NCBI GenBank assembly: GCA_900545655.1
Contig: UQZY01000001.1
Coordinates: 1 to 64,000 of the forward strand
DNA from: an uncultured Oscillospiraceae bacterium
GTDB lineage: Bacteria > Bacillota > Clostridia > Oscillospirales > Acutalibacteraceae
Length of the DNA stretch: 64,000 bases
Reading direction: 5' to 3'
The notes beneath the pieces are model-generated. The model had not been told where the DNA came from and ran no database searches. It saw only the letters and a list, made by a program, of their open reading frames with translations. Within the stretch, counting starts at the first letter, position 1; every line of letters starts with the position of its first letter. Position numbers and translations under genes: made by a program. This document shows, one piece after another, positions 16,450 to 25,477 of the stretch.

Positions 16450-17232
16450 TTAATTTAGTAACGGTAAGCAAACGCGTACCGGATTACCTTTATCGTCTAC
16501 TATTTCCACAACTCTTATGTCTGCGTCGTATGCAGCCTTGAGAGTCTTTTCATTGACAATCGAATTTGCCTTTCCCGATAATGCGGGATCATTTTTAAAC
16601 AAAATGATCGTTTTAGCATTCAAAAGCAGAGCCTGCTCGGGATCATGCGTGGTAAACACAATGCTTATGCCCTTTTCAGCCAGTTTTTTAATAGTATTGA
16701 GCACTATCACCTTGTTCCCGTAGTCCAGATTCGCGGTAGGTTCGTCAAGAACAAGGCACTGCGGCTCCTGTGCAAGTGCTTTTGCGATCATTACAAGCTG
16801 ACGCTCACCGCCGGAAATAAGGTTATATGCCTTATTTCTCAGAAAGCCTATTTCCATATCATCAATTATTTTATCTACTATCTCTTTATCCTTTTTTGAT
16901 GGCGATGAAAAAGCTCTCATGTGAATCATTCTGCCCATTGTAATAACCTCTTCAACCGAATACGGAAACGGCGGAGTATGGGACTGAGCGACATAAGCCA
17001 TTTTGGTAGCCAGTTTTTTATGGGAAAGTTTTTCTATTCTTTCACCGTCTATGGAAACATTGCCCTCTATAGGGTCAAGCAGCTTAAGAATTGTTTTAAA
17101 CAGAGTTGATTTGCCGACGCCGTTCTCACCTAAGATACAACAGATGTCACCCGGAGAAACCGTTGCATTGATATTTTTTACTACTGCTTTTTTATCATAT
17201 CCGCATGATAAATTGTTCATTTCAAGTATCAT
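16450..17232 (-). CDS. FecE/BtuD/MolC-type ABC transporter ATP-binding protein
   Basis: 260 residues. Walker A GENGVGKST, signature LISGGERQ, Walker B LVLDEPTANLD and the switch His in FTTHD are all present. This is the ATPase of a type II (BtuCD/FecCD) importer. Its start overlaps the stop of the first permease (ATGA at 17229-17232). The family carries ferric siderophores, haem, cobalamin and, in MolABC of Haemophilus, molybdate or tungstate. The Moco-type riboswitch upstream of the operon favours the last, but the ATPase sequence does not decide it. Confidence 0.9.
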   Translation of the reverse strand: MILEMNNLSCGYDKKAVVKNINATVSPGDICCILGENGVGKSTLFKTILKLLDPIEGNVSIDGERIEKLSHKKLATKMAYVAQSHTPPFPYSVEEVITMGRMIHMRAFSSPSKKDKEIVDKIIDDMEIGFLRNKAYNLISGGERQLVMIAKALAQEPQCLVLDEPTANLDYGNKVIVLNTIKKLAEKGISIVFTTHDPEQALLLNAKTIILFKNDPALSGKANSIVNEKTLKAAYDADIRVVEIVDDKGNPVRVCLPLLN

Positions 17233-18314
17233 GAAAAGCCCTCGTCTCTCTTAATCAGACTAACAACAAAAATCGGAAGTACAATCAAGGTCGTTATCGC
17301 TCCGACTGTTACCGGCAATCCGGCGTGGAAGAAGAAATTATACACAGAGCGGGAAAGCAGCGTGAGTGTTGCTCCTATTCCCATGGATGTTATGGCAACC
17401 TCACCAAACTCCGCATGCAGTTTTTTACGGCATAAAAACGGTATGACCATCGACAGAAATCCTATTTCGCCTCCGTGTATTGTAGCCGCCGCCGACATAA
17501 AGCTTCCCAGAATAAGTCCGACCGTTCTGAGCTTGTTGCCGTTGACACCCATTGCCAAAGCCTCTTCATCGGAAAAAGTAACAATGTTGTATCTGTACCT
17601 TATGAGCAGCATAGGCAAAGTCGTTACCATGAACACTAAAACAAAAGACAAAAAGCTTACCGTATCAACGTATATAACATTTCCTCCGGTGATAACACTG
17701 TAAATATCGGCAAGTCCGTTTTCATCCATCGTTATCTGATAAGAATAATACGTTGTAAAAACCGAGCCCAAGTGACTGATTATCATCCCGAGGATAATCA
17801 TGGTTTCAACCGAAAAGTTATTATATTTTCTTCCGGCAATTTTTCCGGAAAGAACAATAATAAACACAATCAGGGCTGCCATTCCATAGCATATCGGATA
17901 CCTATAGGAAATCATTGCATAAGCATTAAGCTGGAATACAAGTACAAAAATAATATTTCCGAGTGTAACACCCGTGGATACTCCCAGAAGATTCGGGGAT
18001 GCCAGCGGGTTTTTGAACGTTGTTTGAAAAATCGTTCCGGCAAAGCATATCGCCAATCCTGAAAACATGGATATAACAGATAACTTAATTCGGGCTATTG
18101 TCTGTCCGTAATAGGGTAATGAATTCCTGAGTTGCTCAACACCCTCTCCCGAATTAAAAATATCTGCAAACGCAATTTTAAACGCAGCACCTATATTTTT
18201 TACTGTCTCTGCCGGAATGAACTTGCTCTCGGCTGTACTAAAACACAGACTGAACAAAAAGGCTACCAAAACGCCGGAGTATATAATAAGATATTTTTTT
18301 CTCTTATTCCGCAT
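17229..18314 (-). CDS. FecCD-type ABC transporter permease (second of two)
   Basis: About 361 residues with nine or ten membrane helices. Family motifs are seen as GTIFQTTFKNPLASPNLLG, ALAMGVN (ATPase coupling helix) and GEIGFLSMVIP. The start at ATG 18314 is preferred over the TTG at 18323 because GGAGGGG lies 9 bases upstream. It overlaps the other permease gene by about 11 bases. Together with that permease it probably forms a heterodimeric channel. Confidence 0.9.
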   Translation of the reverse strand: MRNKRKKYLIIYSGVLVAFLFSLCFSTAESKFIPAETVKNIGAAFKIAFADIFNSGEGVEQLRNSLPYYGQTIARIKLSVISMFSGLAICFAGTIFQTTFKNPLASPNLLGVSTGVTLGNIIFVLVFQLNAYAMISYRYPICYGMAALIVFIIVLSGKIAGRKYNNFSVETMIILGMIISHLGSVFTTYYSYQITMDENGLADIYSVITGGNVIYVDTVSFLSFVLVFMVTTLPMLLIRYRYNIVTFSDEEALAMGVNGNKLRTVGLILGSFMSAAATIHGGEIGFLSMVIPFLCRKKLHAEFGEVAITSMGIGATLTLLSRSVYNFFFHAGLPVTVGAITTLIVLPIFVVSLIKRDEGFS

Positions 18315-19512
18315 CTGCTGCAACCCCTCCTTTCCCTTTAAAGAAGGAGTATATCATCATAAGGCAGCCTATAGTGCTTATTATGATGTTCAGATACGTA
18401 GTAAGTCCGAGAGCAAACGCAACATTGTACACGAGAATCATCAAAAGTCCGCCCAGACCGATAGTCATCACAATCAGTCTTTTGAAATCAGGTCCGACCA
18501 GTTTTCTGGCAATCTGCGGTACTATGAATCCCATAAAACCTATCTGTCCGCAAAAAGCAAAGACTGTCGCGGACATAAGTGTTCCGACTGCAATCAGAAG
18601 ATTGCGATAAAATCTTACATTGAGACCCATAGTGGCAGCCTCTTCCTCTCCCATAACTAAAACATTCAGCTTAGAAGAAGTAATTATCAGCACAATCAAG
18701 CACGGCACAAGAAAAACCACAATGAATGCAAGCTGCTGAACCGTAATAACCCTGTCGAAATTTCCCATCGAAAAAATCTGCATACTCTGCGCTCGCGAAT
18801 TGTCTTCGTCATAGAACAGAAAGTAATTGTTTATCAGTGAGGTTATTGCCCCTACAAATGATGAAAAAATCATTCCGCTGAAAAGTATGTTTGTCGTGCT
18901 GAACCTTCCTTTTCCGAGAGCAGAGGTAATAGCCACTACCGTTACAATAGCTATAAAGCTGCCGACCATTGCAAACAGTTGTTGCGTATTTAGCTGTGCG
19001 AAGCTCATTTTTGATGTTTCCGTGACGTCGTTATGTATCTTTACAACTCCCGTAGCAGAAGAAACCGAAGATGTGAAAAACAGGAGATACAACGCATTGC
19101 CCAGAGTTGCACCCGACTGCACTCCCATAGTTGCCGGCGAAGCGATGATATTTTTAAAGCTTCCCTGAAAAACCGCACCGGCAGAGGCCAGCGCTGCTCC
19201 GGCAAGCACCATAATCGTATACTTTACAACCGTTCCCGTACCGTAGCTTCCCTCTCCTCCGACAAAAAGAATAAACGAATGAAATTTGTCCTTCCACGCC
19301 TGAAGAAGTCCTGCGAGGGAGAACGATGTATTTTCGGGAACAACGAAGCTTGTCACGGAAAAAAAATATATAACAACCAGCAAAATGAAGGTTATAACGA
19401 CAACCGCATTTTGCTTTTTGTATTTTTTTGAAGTCCTGATTTCATTTTTCAAAGATGAAATCTGCGAATTTTCAGGCTTTCTCAGGACAATATGGTTTTC
19501 TTTTTCGGCCAT
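18304..19512 (-). CDS. FecCD-type ABC transporter permease (first of two)
   Basis: 402 residues with about ten membrane helices and an N-terminal cytoplasmic extension of about 30 residues. Motifs include GAVFQGSFKNIIASPATMG, EEAATMGLN (coupling helix) and GQIGFMGFIVPQIAR, which parallel the other permease but are clearly diverged from it. A heterodimer is therefore likely, as in FecCD, whereas MolB and BtuC act as homodimers. It lies 38 bases after the binding lipoprotein gene. Confidence 0.9.
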   Translation of the reverse strand: MAEKENHIVLRKPENSQISSLKNEIRTSKKYKKQNAVVVITFILLVVIYFFSVTSFVVPENTSFSLAGLLQAWKDKFHSFILFVGGEGSYGTGTVVKYTIMVLAGAALASAGAVFQGSFKNIIASPATMGVQSGATLGNALYLLFFTSSVSSATGVVKIHNDVTETSKMSFAQLNTQQLFAMVGSFIAIVTVVAITSALGKGRFSTTNILFSGMIFSSFVGAITSLINNYFLFYDEDNSRAQSMQIFSMGNFDRVITVQQLAFIVVFLVPCLIVLIITSSKLNVLVMGEEEAATMGLNVRFYRNLLIAVGTLMSATVFAFCGQIGFMGFIVPQIARKLVGPDFKRLIVMTIGLGGLLMILVYNVAFALGLTTYLNIIISTIGCLMMIYSFFKGKGGVAADAE

Positions 19513-19549
19513 TTGAAGTCTGCCTTTCCCGAAATGATGTTATCGTTAA

Positions 19550-21259
19550 TTATCTTCCTGCAAGAACTCTATCAAAAGCAGCATCTGAAAGTGAATAATT
19601 ATAAAACTTGCTGTAAAAATCCTTTGTTTCGGCTTTAAGTTCTTCTTTTGAACAGTCGCCGTAAAAAATCATATTTGCCCACAGCATCTCAAGAGGTGAT
19701 TCCGGCGCACCCGACGCCCATTCACCGACTCCGCTTGGAGAAACGTATACCGTATATTCTCCGCATATCGACGAAGGAATATTGACTCCTTCATTTTCGG
19801 TATTATAGTTACCCGTAAGGCTGTTTATAGTCTGCTTTGGATAATACTTCCAGAGGCCGTTTGCAGACTGAGCGCTCAGCTTAACCTTATCGGCAACCTT
19901 ATTTGATGAAGCAATTATCTTGTTAAACTTGTCATTTCCGAGTGAAGTGTTTGAAATTGTAAAAAGAGAGTTGTTTATGTCGTTACTGAAGGTGTCGGCA
20001 CCGCTGACCTTCATTACAGTCGGCAGAAGAGGAGAGAGATAGTTGTGATAAATGCTCATTCTTAAAGGATCTCCCTTAAGTGCCGCTGTATTGCATGCTC
20101 CTCCAACTGACAGGTAATAGGATATCGGAGTTTCCATTCCGAATCCGAGAGTGGCAGAAGCCATGCCCGCTCCGGTGAAAATAGTGCGTGCATCCGTACA
20201 TACCTGATAGGTTACATCTTCATCCCATGAAGAAAGAAACAATGTATAAAAGCCATCCGTCTGCATATTTTCATTTACTCTGTTAGGAATCTTACGTGTT
20301 GAAGCATAATTAAAGTCATACCTGTTCACGCCGGAAAAGCCACGTTCAAAGCCCAACGCCTTATTTTCAATTTTGTTCAGCCAGCGTATATACTTATCGG
20401 CAACAGATTTCGCGTTGTTTTTTCCTTCCTCTGCGGATTTATCCCCGAGGACCTCCGCAAGTATGCTAACTGTTATTTTTATATTTTCAGTCGTCGCAAG
20501 TGCCGGAACCGTGACAATGAAAATTTTCTTCTCGGATAACCTTTCAAGTTGATTATCCGTAAAATAAGTATGTCCGCTTTCAACAAAGCAAACTTCGGGA
20601 TTTATTTCGAGAAGCTTGTTAAAATTTTCATCTGTAATGCCGATATCACCCTTGCCAGACCATAGAGCGGGAATCGAATTGATTTCCTTTGACCCGAACA
20701 CAGCCGACACGAAGTCTGAGTTTTTAAAGCTTTGCGACGTTGCGGCAACTCGTCCTCTACCGCCGAGCATCTCCACATACTGTGCTACGGTGTCGAGCGC
20801 CGCAACCGTGTCAACATCTTCAGGGATATCAACCTTCTCTCCCGACGCATCCACTACCTGCCTTAGCTTTGTGCGATCTTTTGTCGGTTTGAGTATAGGC
20901 TCTTCTTCTGATGTCACATTTTTTTCTTTCTCTTCATTTGCTTTTGTCTTATCCGCCTCATTCGAATTTTTTTCCTGTCCTTCCTGAGGTAACGAATGCT
21001 GATAATCATTTTCGTTCTTTGCATCGTCTTTATTTTTACGAGTAGAAATATTTTCATCCTCTAAGTCGTTTTTTTCATCATTATTGTGCTTTTTCTTATC
21101 GTTATCCGTTTTTTGATTATTTGTATATACCTTTTGCACTAAAACGGGACTTTGTCTGCAAGCAGAAAAAGAGCAGAGCATTGCAATAATAAGAAGCAAT
21201 GCCGTACTCTTTTTCAAGGCACATTTTTTATTCCGCTTTATATTGTATTTTCTTTTCAC
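19550..21259 (-). CDS. FecB/MolA-like substrate-binding lipoprotein with long charged linker
   Basis: 569 residues, starting with GTG after AAGGAG. Lipobox FSAC puts the lipidated Cys at 34. Residues 35-135 are low complexity, rich in Asp, Asn, Lys and Glu, and probably form a flexible tether through the wall. The binding domain begins near residue 135: VDTVAALDTVAQYVEMLGGRG, VAATSQSF, INPEVCFVESG and long connecting helices, as in the PF01497 family. The C-terminus ends with FYSKFYNYSLSDAAFDRVL, typical of these proteins. As first gene after riboswitch 2 it sets the importer specificity. Molybdate, tungstate or a chelate is inferred from the riboswitch only. Confidence 0.8.
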   Translation of the reverse strand: MKRKYNIKRNKKCALKKSTALLLIIAMLCSFSACRQSPVLVQKVYTNNQKTDNDKKKHNNDEKNDLEDENISTRKNKDDAKNENDYQHSLPQEGQEKNSNEADKTKANEEKEKNVTSEEEPILKPTKDRTKLRQVVDASGEKVDIPEDVDTVAALDTVAQYVEMLGGRGRVAATSQSFKNSDFVSAVFGSKEINSIPALWSGKGDIGITDENFNKLLEINPEVCFVESGHTYFTDNQLERLSEKKIFIVTVPALATTENIKITVSILAEVLGDKSAEEGKNNAKSVADKYIRWLNKIENKALGFERGFSGVNRYDFNYASTRKIPNRVNENMQTDGFYTLFLSSWDEDVTYQVCTDARTIFTGAGMASATLGFGMETPISYYLSVGGACNTAALKGDPLRMSIYHNYLSPLLPTVMKVSGADTFSNDINNSLFTISNTSLGNDKFNKIIASSNKVADKVKLSAQSANGLWKYYPKQTINSLTGNYNTENEGVNIPSSICGEYTVYVSPSGVGEWASGAPESPLEMLWANMIFYGDCSKEELKAETKDFYSKFYNYSLSDAAFDRVLAGR

Positions 21260-21287
21260 TTTTCTCTCCTTGAATCCCTAAAACAAA

Positions 21288-21317
21288 TAAAAAAACAGGC
21301 TCCGAAAAGGAGCCTGT
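21288..21317 (-). terminator. Terminator of riboswitch 2
   Basis: On the minus strand ACAGGCTCC, a short loop and GGAGCCTGT (21295-21317) form a perfect hairpin followed by seven U residues. It lies between the aptamer and the binding-protein start, so it is the likely expression platform of the switch. Confidence 0.88.
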
Positions 21318-21362
21318 ATAACACGCAAAAGCGCAAAAACCGCACAACACACAATTCATGAT

Positions 21363-21476
21363 GTGCACTCTTTACTGTCTCCTTTTCAAACACGGAAGGC
21401 AACTCCGTTTCCGGAACCACCCTGGCTGCAAAACCATGGGATACTCCTTTAGGTTAAACAGCTCGAAGAACACCAT
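21363..21476 (-). promoter_or_regulatory. Moco/Tuco-type riboswitch aptamer 2
   Basis: The minus strand contains CCTTCCGTGTTTGAAAAGG directly after a 10-bp stem (GGUGGUUCCG with CGGAGUUGCC, several G-U pairs, GAAA loop). This is the same arrangement as in riboswitch 1 and in the moaA Moco element. An outer arm CUG..AACC/GGUU..CAG precedes it. It controls the importer operon. Since the sequences outside the core have diverged strongly from riboswitch 1, the shared block is conserved structure and not a recent copy. Confidence 0.8.
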
Positions 21477-21520
21477 ATATCAACGTATAAAGATAGCTTG
21501 CATACGTATTTTGTAAAAAT

Positions 21521-21549
21521 ATTATACATATATAAATTTTAGAACGCAA
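21521..21549 (-). promoter_or_regulatory. Promoter of the importer operon
   Basis: TTGCGT (21544-21549) and a perfect TATAAT (21521-21526), 17 bases apart, on the minus strand. Transcription would begin about 35 bases before the riboswitch 2 aptamer. Confidence 0.65.
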
Positions 21550-21591
21550 TAATTGACAAACATGTAACAACGTGCGGTCATCACCAAGCGC

Positions 21592-21650
21592 TTGACAATA
21601 GTAAGGTACCTGTGTAATAATATCACCAGACTATACAGGTACCTTACTAT
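21592..21650 (+). promoter_or_regulatory. Promoter with paired MarR-type operators
   Basis: TTGACA (21592-21597), 17 bases, then TAATAA (21615-21620). A perfect 16-bp inverted repeat, ATAGTAAGGTACCTGT (21598-21613) and its complement (21635-21650), places one arm in the promoter spacer and the other just after the start of transcription. Each arm is itself nearly palindromic around GGTACC, so each can bind a MarR dimer. The regulator gene is the second gene of the operon, so autorepression is likely. Confidence 0.8.
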
Positions 21651-21670
21651 TTTTGAACGGAGTTGTTTAA

Positions 21671-23500
21671 ATGCGCCCTTTGGCACCGCCCGGAATCGGC
21701 TTTGATGAGCCGGAAAAAAACAAGAAGCTTAAGATAACATTGCCGCTTTTAAAACGTATTTTTTCGTTTCTGCTTCCCTACAAAAAAGAGCTTGTCGGCG
21801 TAGTTTTAGTTATACTTATTTCTTCCGTATTGGGAGTAATCCCCTCGGTTCTTACAGGCAAAATAATTGACGATGGCCTTATCGGAAAAAACCTTGAAGT
21901 GCTTATAAGGCTTGTGATTCTGTCCGTCATTTTGATTGTTTTTTCAAATGCCGTTACTCTCTTTGAAGCCTATCTCAACGCCACCATTGCAGGCGGTGTT
22001 ACTTATGATATGAAAAACAAATTGTACAGCCACCTGCAAAAAATGTCCTACGGATTTTTTATGAACAGAAGACAGGGCGAAATCATAACACGTATGACAG
22101 AGGATGTTAACGGTGTACAAAATGTCATCTCACAGACATTGACAAAAGCACTCAAAAATCTCGGAACCATAATCATAACCGCAATTACACTTTTCAAAAC
22201 CAATTGGATACTTGCTCTAATGGGAATAATTTTTATTCCTCTTTTCATGATTCCGACAAGGGCTGCCGGAAAAAAGAGATGGAAAATAGCAAGGGAGATT
22301 CAGTCAAATTATGATGAAAGCAACCAGATTCTCAATGAAACGCTGGGAATAAGCGGTCAGATGCTTGTAAAGCTTTTTAATCGTGAACAGGATGAATATG
22401 ATAAATTTGAGAAAATAAACAAAAAAGTATACGGTCTCGGAATTAAGGAGCTTCTCACAGGAAAGCTTTTCTTTATCACCTTAAATATTTATTCCAACTG
22501 CCTTCCCCTGCTGGTGTATCTAGTTGGCGGATTTCTGATGATGAAATATCAAGTGGGACCCACAGTGACAGTCGGTGAATTGTCTATCATCGTAACCCTT
22601 CTTACAAGGGTACATCACCCTTTAAATGAGCTTCTTAACTTAAACGTTGATATCACACGTTCACTTGCTCTCTTTGAAAGACTTTTTGAATACTTTGATC
22701 TTGAGCCGGATATCAAGGATTCCAAAAACGCCGTAAATGTCGGCAGGCTTCAGGGAAATATCGAGTTCAAAAATGTTTCATTCAGTTACAACGAAAACCA
22801 AAAAATACTGAACAACATAAGCTTTTCCATACACACCGGTGAAACCTTTGCTCTTGCAGGCAGCTCAGGCGCCGGAAAATCAACGCTCATAACGCTTCTG
22901 CCGCGCCTATACGATGTATCCTCAGGGAAAATAACAATAGACGGAATAGATATAAGAAAAATGACGCAACAATCCCTGCGTGAAAATATCGGAATGGTAA
23001 CTCAGGACACATATCTTTTCAATGCAAGCATCCTTGAAAACCTGAGATACGCAAATAAAGACGCAAGCTTTGAAGAAATTGTTGAGGCATGCAAGCGTGC
23101 CAACATACATGACTTCATTGATTCTCTTCCCGAGAAATATGACACACTTGTGGGCAACAGAGGTCTCCGCCTTTCCGGTGGTGAAAAGCAGAGAATCTCT
23201 ATTGCCCGTGTCATACTCAAAAATCCGCCGATAATAATACTTGACGAGGCAACATCATCGCTTGATTCCATCTCGGAAAGTTATATTCAAAAAGCAATCG
23301 AACCTCTTTTGAAAGACAGAACCGCACTAGTTGTTGCACACAGACTTTCCACTATCATTTCTTCCGATGAGATTGCAGTCATTGAAGAAGGAACTATTGT
23401 CTCAAAAGGAACACATGAAAAGCTTCTCAGGTCATGTGATATATACCGGCAGTTTTTTGAAACACAATTTAAAATCCCATTAAAGGAGGAAGCACTATGA
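21671..23500 (+). CDS. ABC exporter, fused permease and ATPase
   Basis: 609 residues. Six membrane helices (about 35-330) are followed by a nucleotide-binding domain with Walker A GSSGAGKST, signature LSGGEKQR, Walker B IIILDEATSSLD and switch His in VAHRLST. This is a homodimeric MsbA/LmrA-like exporter of drugs, lipids or peptides; the substrate cannot be told. A GGAG RBS precedes the start. It is cotranscribed with the MarR gene, whose start overlaps its stop by 4 bases, which suggests efflux induced by a compound sensed by MarR. Confidence 0.93.
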   Translation: MRPLAPPGIGFDEPEKNKKLKITLPLLKRIFSFLLPYKKELVGVVLVILISSVLGVIPSVLTGKIIDDGLIGKNLEVLIRLVILSVILIVFSNAVTLFEAYLNATIAGGVTYDMKNKLYSHLQKMSYGFFMNRRQGEIITRMTEDVNGVQNVISQTLTKALKNLGTIIITAITLFKTNWILALMGIIFIPLFMIPTRAAGKKRWKIAREIQSNYDESNQILNETLGISGQMLVKLFNREQDEYDKFEKINKKVYGLGIKELLTGKLFFITLNIYSNCLPLLVYLVGGFLMMKYQVGPTVTVGELSIIVTLLTRVHHPLNELLNLNVDITRSLALFERLFEYFDLEPDIKDSKNAVNVGRLQGNIEFKNVSFSYNENQKILNNISFSIHTGETFALAGSSGAGKSTLITLLPRLYDVSSGKITIDGIDIRKMTQQSLRENIGMVTQDTYLFNASILENLRYANKDASFEEIVEACKRANIHDFIDSLPEKYDTLVGNRGLRLSGGEKQRISIARVILKNPPIIILDEATSSLDSISESYIQKAIEPLLKDRTALVVAHRLSTIISSDEIAVIEEGTIVSKGTHEKLLRSCDIYRQFFETQFKIPLKEEAL

Positions 23501-23994
23501 ATCCTATTGCAAGAGATGTAATACACGAGCTTCGAATAAATTCAGTTCTTATGAAGCGTGCGTTCTGCAGAAGACATCAGAAACCGACCGACAATTTCGG
23601 CGGACAGGGAAAAATTCTCCACATGCTCAGAGATAATCCCGGAATGAGCCAACGGGCTCTTGCAGAAATAGTACATATACGCCCTCAAAGCTTGGGAGAA
23701 ACCATAGGCAAGCTTGAGGCATCGGGCCTTGTGATAAAAAAACAGAATGATTATGATAAACGGGTAACAAACATTTTTCTGACCGAGGAGGGCCTGGCCG
23801 AGTGTGCGGCAATTGATGCAAAATCAGACGCAAAAATCGAAGCGGGATTTAAAGACCTAAGTGACGAAGAGATTGAACTTCTCCTTCAACTTGTAAAAAA
23901 ATTTAACGACTCCATTGAAAAAAATATCGACCCATCCGAAATGGCAAGTGAAGAAGAAGTGCGTATGCCCCCTCCTCATTACAGGCACGAATAG
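23497..23994 (+). CDS. MarR-family transcriptional regulator
   Basis: 165 residues with a winged helix-turn-helix: recognition region SQRALAEIVHIRPQSLGETIGKLEASGL followed by the wing NDYDKRVTNIFLT. The C-terminal dimerisation helix ends in a short His/Pro tail. It overlaps the exporter gene by ATGA. It probably represses the operon through the paired operators at 21598-21650 and releases them when a substrate of the exporter is bound. Confidence 0.93.
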   Translation: MNPIARDVIHELRINSVLMKRAFCRRHQKPTDNFGGQGKILHMLRDNPGMSQRALAEIVHIRPQSLGETIGKLEASGLVIKKQNDYDKRVTNIFLTEEGLAECAAIDAKSDAKIEAGFKDLSDEEIELLLQLVKKFNDSIEKNIDPSEMASEEEVRMPPPHYRHE

Positions 23995-24071
23995 TGCCGT
24001 AAAACCGTTTTGATATAACAGGCAAGGGCCTTTTATACAAAAGCAAACGGTTATACAAACAAACCAACTCA

Positions 24072-24103
24072 AAAGCCCCTGCGGAAATATCCGCAGGGGC
24101 TTT
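24072..24103. terminator. Bidirectional terminator between the exporter operon and rplQ
   Basis: A perfect stem AAAGCCCCTGCGG/CCGCAGGGGCTTT with a 6-base loop. It has A and T tracts on both sides, so it can end the plus-strand exporter-MarR transcript and the minus-strand ribosomal superoperon, which converge here. Confidence 0.9.
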
Positions 24104-24126
24104 AATAACTTTATTCAGCTGTACTA

Positions 24127-24468
24127 TTAAACAAGCTCGATTATGCACATCTCAGCTGCATCGCCGCGACGTGGTCCTGTCTTAATAATACGGCAGTAAC
24201 CGCCGTTTACGTCCTTGTACTTCGGACCGATTTCATCAAAGAGTTTCTTTGCTACGTCTTCTTTTGTAACGTAAGCGAGAACCTGTCTCTTTGCTGCGAG
24301 TGTATCGTTCTTTGAGAGAGTAATCATCTTCTCTGTCATTGAACGTACTTCCTTTGCACGGGTAACGGTGGTTTCAAGTCTACCATTTTCAAGTAAATAA
24401 GTAACCATTCCGCGAAGCATTGCTTTACGGTGATCACTTGCTCTTCCGAGCTTTCTTGTACCTGGCAT
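24127..24468 (-). CDS. rplQ: 50S ribosomal protein L17
   Basis: 113 residues, full length for the short bacterial form. It starts [19 protein letters not shown], the family N-terminus, and ends in [16 protein letters not shown]. It lies near the exit of the peptide tunnel in the large subunit. Last gene of the alpha operon, 18 bases after rpoA, and followed by a strong terminator. Confidence 0.98.
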   Translation of the reverse strand: MPGTRKLGRASDHRKAMLRGMVTYLLENGRLETTVTRAKEVRSMTEKMITLSKNDTLAAKRQVLAYVTKEDVAKKLFDEIGPKYKDVNGGYCRIIKTGPRRGDAAEMCIIELV

Positions 24469-24486
24469 TCGTAAACACTCCTTCCC

Positions 24487-25434
24487 TTATTCGTCTTCTT
24501 TACGAAGAGCAAAGCCGAGAGAATCAAGTTTCGCAACAACCTCATCAAGAGATTTCTTTCCGAGGTTGCGAACTTTCATCATGTCGTCTTCAGACTTATT
24601 TGTAAGGTCTTCTACTGTATTTATGCCTGCACGCTTCAAGCAGTTGAAAGAACGAACAGACAAATCAAGTTCTTCAATGGTCATCTCTAAGACCTTTTCT
24701 CTTGAGTTATCATCCTTCTCTACGAGAACGTCTGCCATAAATTCATTTTCTGACAAGTCGATGAACAACTTGAGGTGATCGTTGAGGATCTTGGCTCCAA
24801 GCGATACAGCCTCTTTAGCGGAGATTGTACCGTTTGTCCATACTTCAAGTGTAAGCTTATCAAAGTCAATTCTCTGGCCTACACGAGTATTCTCAACAGT
24901 ATAGTTGACCTTAAGAACAGGTGTATAAATTGAATCAATAGCGATAACACCGATCGGGGGTTGCAACTCTGCCTTGTTTCTTTCGGCAGAAACATAACCG
25001 CGTCCGATATCAACAGTAAGCTCCATCGAAAGCTTGGCGTTTTTGTCGAGCGAAGCAATATGGTGCTCCGGGTTGAAAATCTCAAGCTCTGAGTCACCCT
25101 TTATGTCACCTGCGGTTACTTCACCCTCACCTGAGGCCTCGATATATACTGTTTTCGGTCCTTCACCGTTTATTTTGAGGATTACGCCCTTTAAGTTAAG
25201 AACGATTTCGGTAACGTCTTCCTTGACGCCCGGAATAGTTGAAAACTCATGGAGAACTCCGTCAATCTTAACGGATGTTATAGCATAGCCCGGGAGAGAT
25301 GAAAGAAGAACTCTGCGAAGGCTGTTACCTACCGTTGTTCCGAAACCTCTCTCAAGCGGTTCAAGAGTGAACCTGCCATAAGTGTCGCCATCCAAATCGA
25401 AGCATTCGATTTTCGGCTTTTCGATACCTATCAT
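24487..25434 (-). CDS. rpoA: RNA polymerase alpha subunit
   Basis: 315 residues. The N-terminal assembly domain shows [18 protein letters not shown]. The C-terminal domain, which contacts upstream promoter DNA and regulators, contains [14 protein letters not shown] and [12 protein letters not shown]. It dimerises to start core polymerase assembly. Located in the alpha operon between rpsD and rplQ, as in most Bacillota. Confidence 0.99.
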   Translation of the reverse strand: MIGIEKPKIECFDLDGDTYGRFTLEPLERGFGTTVGNSLRRVLLSSLPGYAITSVKIDGVLHEFSTIPGVKEDVTEIVLNLKGVILKINGEGPKTVYIEASGEGEVTAGDIKGDSELEIFNPEHHIASLDKNAKLSMELTVDIGRGYVSAERNKAELQPPIGVIAIDSIYTPVLKVNYTVENTRVGQRIDFDKLTLEVWTNGTISAKEAVSLGAKILNDHLKLFIDLSENEFMADVLVEKDDNSREKVLEMTIEELDLSVRSFNCLKRAGINTVEDLTNKSEDDMMKVRNLGKKSLDEVVAKLDSLGFALRKEDE

Positions 25435-25477
25435 TCAAAACCCTCCTTATTAATTCTAATGAGCCTTTTATGCTGCA

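Noticed and set aside
24001..24056. Inverted repeat AACCGTTT...AAACGGTT after the MarR gene
   Set aside because: The arms are short and far apart with no T-run; the strong terminator at 24072-24103 explains the transcript end.
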